Positions 61,600-64,000 of a stretch of 64,000 bases of DNA are shown one piece after another. The stretch spans positions 1 through 64,000 of the forward strand of contig NZ_JACIFA010000002.1 of assembly GCF_014197135.1 (NCBI RefSeq), given 5' to 3'. A program made the translations under genes and the position numbers. Every line of letters starts with the position of its first letter. Position 1 is the stretch's first letter. The notes under the pieces are model-generated. The model was not told the origin of the DNA. It saw nothing but the letters and a program-made list of their open reading frames with translations, and searched no databases. The DNA is from Sphingomonas zeae. GTDB taxonomy: Bacteria; Pseudomonadota; Alphaproteobacteria; Sphingomonadales; Sphingomonadaceae.

Positions 61600-62606
61600 G
61601 CGCCCGCGATACCCGCCTCGGCAAAGGTCGCCATGCCGTTATGCGCCGCGATCGCCGCGCGGATGATCTGCGCCGCGACCGCCGCGCCGCTCGCCTCACC
61701 CAACCGCATGTTCAGCGACAGGATCGGCTCCAACCCCAGCCGCGCGAGCAGCAGGACATGGCCCGGTTCGGCCGAACAATGCCCCGACAGGCAATGCGCG
61801 ACGATCGCCGGATTGGCACTGGCCAGCGGCGCGACGGCGGCGGTGCCGATAAAGCCGTCCAGCACCACTGGAATGCGTCGGTGTCGCGCGGCGAGCACCG
61901 CACCCGCCATGCCTGCGATCTCCCGCCCGCCCAGACGGCGGAGGATCTCAAAGGCGCTGGTCAGGTGTTCACGGTGCAGCGCCAGCCCCTCGGTCACGAC
62001 CTCGGCCTTACGCCGCACGCCTCGCGCATCGAGGCCGGTGCCCGGCCCGACCCACAGCGCCGGTTCGCCTCCGAAACTGGCGGCGGCGAGCGCGGCGGCG
62101 GCGGTGCTGTTGCCGATCCCCATCTCGCCCAGCACCAGCAGGTCGGCATCGCCCACCGCCTCGGCTCCGGCGGACAGCGCGCTCAGGCACTCCTCGACGG
62201 TCATGGCGGGCGCGGCTGTGAAGTCGGCGGTCGGCTGATCGAGGTCGAGCGGCACGACCGCCAGTTCCAGCCCGGCCGCCGCCGCCAGCGCGTTGATCGC
62301 GGCGCCACCGGCGGCGAAATTGGCAACCATCTGAACGGTCACGTCCGCCGGAAAAGCGCTGACGCCGCGCGCCGTGACGCCGTGATTGCCGGCAAAGATG
62401 ACCGCGCGGCCCCGCTCGATCCGCGGACGTTCGATGCCCTGCCACCCAGCCAGGAAGATCGCGATATCCTCCAACCGGCCGAGCGAACCCGGCGGCTTGG
62501 TCAACTGTCCCTGCCGCGCGGTCGCGGCGGCGCGGGCCTGGTCATCGGCCTGGGGCAGGGTGGCGAGCGCCGTCTCGAACGCGGCAATCGACGCGAAGGC
62601 GGTCAT
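61596..62606 (-). CDS. cobT: Nicotinate-nucleotide-dimethylbenzimidazole phosphoribosyltransferase CobT
   Basis: CobT (P. denitrificans CobU) activates the lower ligand dimethylbenzimidazole to alpha-ribazole phosphate. The 336-residue protein shows TKPPGSLGRLEDIA near residue 35, FAGNHGVTARGVSAFP, the GEMGIGNSTAAAAL motif with the catalytic Glu, and the AALxxPAxxxG-like tail with LLLARLGLEPILSLNMRLGEASGAAVA. It overlaps the DUF1636 gene by 4 bp upstream and cobC by 4 bp downstream. BluB, which makes dimethylbenzimidazole, is not in the window. Confidence 0.95.
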   Translation of the reverse strand: MTAFASIAAFETALATLPQADDQARAAATARQGQLTKPPGSLGRLEDIAIFLAGWQGIERPRIERGRAVIFAGNHGVTARGVSAFPADVTVQMVANFAAGGAAINALAAAAGLELAVVPLDLDQPTADFTAAPAMTVEECLSALSAGAEAVGDADLLVLGEMGIGNSTAAAALAAASFGGEPALWVGPGTGLDARGVRRKAEVVTEGLALHREHLTSAFEILRRLGGREIAGMAGAVLAARHRRIPVVLDGFIGTAAVAPLASANPAIVAHCLSGHCSAEPGHVLLLARLGLEPILSLNMRLGEASGAAVAAQIIRAAIAAHNGMATFAEAGIAGA

Positions 62607-63010
62607 GCGACGACGAATCCTTCCGGGGGGGTGCGGGTCAGGAAATGGCCCTTAACCCCTTGCGGCCATTGCTTGTACGGCACCTGACCCCAGTCGCTGT
62701 CGGCATAGGCGCGGGCATAGTCCAATATCGCGCGCGCGGCTTCGTCATCGGGGGTGAACTTGCCCATCACATAGCCGACCTTGCCGGGACAGCGTAGATG
62801 GACGGTGCAAAAGGACTGGCACGCGAAGAGGCAGGGCATCTCTTCCACCGCGACATCGGCATAGGCAGGGTCGGACGCCTGCACCCGGCGCAGAGCCTCC
62901 ACGAGCAGCGCGCCGCCGCGCTGACCCTGATCGTTCTCACGCGCGTCGTCGGACAGGCGGCAGGTGTTGCAGGCGACCACGGCGGGGCCGGGGGTGGCGG
63001 GCTTCAGCAT
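62603..63010 (-). CDS. DUF1636 Cys-rich putative metal-binding protein
   Basis: This 135-residue protein is of the DUF1636 family, of unknown function. Six conserved cysteines are visible: C14 and C17 (CNTC), then C60, C64, C68 and C74 in CLFACQSFC...C. This suggests a thioredoxin-fold [2Fe-2S] ferredoxin-like or metal-carrying protein. It is the first gene after cobalamin riboswitch 3, overlaps cobT by 4 bp, and so is co-expressed with lower-ligand genes. A cobalt or redox role is inferred from context. The start is ATG 63010; the open frame further upstream runs into the riboswitch. Confidence 0.85.
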   Translation of the reverse strand: MLKPATPGPAVVACNTCRLSDDARENDQGQRGGALLVEALRRVQASDPAYADVAVEEMPCLFACQSFCTVHLRCPGKVGYVMGKFTPDDEAARAILDYARAYADSDWGQVPYKQWPQGVKGHFLTRTPPEGFVVA

Positions 63011-63113
63011 GACAAGGGCTCGTACATCGGGACTCGTCTCCACAAAGGCGCTGTCGCCGCGCGAGGGAAAGCCCCGTTTCGTCCGGTACACCCTGACCAG
63101 CCGAAGGACGACC

Positions 63114-63274
63114 GCGACGGGCAGGTCTCCTGGCTCGCGGGTCGGGGCCGGTCCGCCGCCTTCTCGGGGTGATCCCAATGGCGTCGTGGCGGGTGGCTCG
63201 CCGCTTACAGTTGCAGGGGCAGCCGGGGTGTCGCACCCCATTCCCTTTTGATCCCCTTTCGGGGAACCTGTCGC
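63114..63274 (-). promoter_or_regulatory. Cobalamin riboswitch 3 (upstream of DUF1636-cobT-cobC-cobV)
   Basis: On the minus strand the aptamer runs from P1 GCGAC (63270-63274) to GTCGC (63114-63118). The core is CTGCAACTGTAAGCGGCGAG, with GAGAAGGCGG and the B12 box GCCAGGAGACCTGC at 63121-63134. The usual CCACTGG segment is represented by a CCATTGG-like variant. It lies about 100 bp before the DUF1636 ATG. The gap to fumC (63275-63388) has no other clear features. Its 3' flank is less like those of riboswitches 1 and 2. Confidence 0.92.
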
Positions 63275-63388
63275 AAGGTGGGCGATAGGCGGACGGGGGC
63301 GAGGTGGCAAGCGTCCTGCCCTCGCATGGTCGGCTTCTGAACACTATGTCATGGGAACCCAGCCCCCTAGCGGTGAGTCCCTGTCCCC

Positions 63389-64000
63389 ATGACCCAGATC
63401 TCGACCGAATCCGCCCGCACCGAAACCGACTCGATCGGTCCGATCGAAGTGCCCGCCCAGGCCTATTGGGGGGCGCAGACCGAGCGCAGCCTGGAGAATT
63501 TTCCCTTTGGGCCACGCGAGCAGATGCCGATCGGCATCGTCCATGCTCTCGCCATCGTGAAGAAGGCGGCGGCGCGGATCAATCGCGGCCATGGCCTGGC
63601 GGCGGACAAGGCCGATGCGATCGAGGCGGCGGCGCAGGAGGTGATCGACGGGCGCCATGACGACCAGTTCCCGCTCGTCATCTGGCAGACCGGCTCGGGC
63701 ACCCAGTCCAACATGAACGCCAACGAGGTGATTGCGGGCCGCGCCAATGAGATGCTGACCGGCACGCGCGGCGGCAAGTCGCCCGTCCACCCCAATGACG
63801 ACGTCAATCGCGGCCAGTCGTCCAACGACACCTTCCCGACCGCGCTGCATGTCGCCGCCGCGCTGGCCGTGACCAGGCAGCTCTTTCCCGCGCTCGACCG
63901 GCTGCACGGCGCGCTGGATGCCAAGGCGAAGGAATGGGACGGCATCGTCAAGATCGGCCGCACCCATTTGCAGGACGCGACCCCGCTGACGCTGGGCCAG
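63389..64000 (+). CDS. fumC: Class II fumarate hydratase FumC, cut by window edge
   Basis: FumC interconverts fumarate and malate in the TCA cycle. The 204 visible residues include [21 protein letters not shown], the [20 protein letters not shown] segment, [21 protein letters not shown] and [15 protein letters not shown]. All are family signatures, including the catalytic-site His of TALH. The ATG at 63389 is the start. The rest, including the GSSxMPxKxN motif, is beyond the window. It is on the opposite strand from riboswitch 3. Confidence 0.94.
   Translation, partial: MTQISTESARTETDSIGPIEVPAQAYWGAQTERSLENFPFGPREQMPIGIVHALAIVKKAAARINRGHGLAADKADAIEAAAQEVIDGRHDDQFPLVIWQTGSGTQSNMNANEVIAGRANEMLTGTRGGKSPVHPNDDVNRGQSSNDTFPTALHVAAALAVTRQLFPALDRLHGALDAKAKEWDGIVKIGRTHLQDATPLTLGQ

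Overview
The window is high-GC alphaproteobacterial chromosome, most likely a sphingomonad (Sphingomonas or a close relative). The evidence is GcrA, the alphaproteobacterial cob gene set with CobG, CobE and CobF, a TonB-dependent receptor, and the general style of the proteins. The left edge cuts an IS5-family insertion sequence and the right edge cuts fumC. I see no prophage, CRISPR array or plasmid functions. Assignments rest on recognised family motifs read from the sequence; no database search was run.

Layout. 1-4.5 kb: IS end, recO, leuB, a DPM1-like glycosyltransferase fused to GtrA, and a convergent PMT-type mannosyltransferase. 4.6-14.2 kb: a secreted GH35 beta-galactosidase, a small lipoprotein, metZ-apaG-LysR regulator, hslO, argD-argF and a periplasmic TPR/TonB-C-like protein. 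14.3-20.6 kb: parE, an outer-membrane beta-barrel protein, gcrA, an ABC-2 permease and queC-queE. 20.7-31.2 kb: a LytS/LytTR two-component system, a large TonB-dependent receptor, ligA, a small ORF, recN and bamD. 31.3-40.1 kb: a ManA-like cupin, an S41 peptidase lipoprotein, a GT4 glycosyltransferase, a Mth938-like gene with secF-secD-yajC, tRNA-Pro(GGG), a short hypothetical and rlpA.

40.2-63.3 kb is an almost complete aerobic (cobalt-late) cobalamin cluster. Three cobalamin riboswitches head three units: (1) a NiCoT Ni/Co permease; (2) cobW-cobN-cobG-cobH-cobI-cobJ, continuing into cobL-cobE-cobM-cobB-cobA-cobF; (3) on the minus strand, DUF1636-cobT-cobC-cobV. Inside unit 2, cobK lies on the opposite strand, sharing start-codon bases with cobL. 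cobO-cobU is also on the minus strand, diverging from cobD-cbiB-cobQ. Together they take uroporphyrinogen III and cobalt to adenosylcobalamin. Only the CobS/CobT chelatase subunits and BluB are not found here.

The most unusual feature is a family of GC-rich palindromic repeats (CCTCCCC...GGGGAGG hairpins). Intergenic copies sit almost exclusively at the 3' ends of convergent genes. A related longer element interrupts cobN in frame, adding about 75 low-complexity residues, and supplies the last residues and stop codon of cobF. Other points worth attention are the DUF1636 protein under riboswitch control, the antisense cobK, the two closely similar riboswitches flanking the NiCoT gene, and the DPM1-like/PMT pair.
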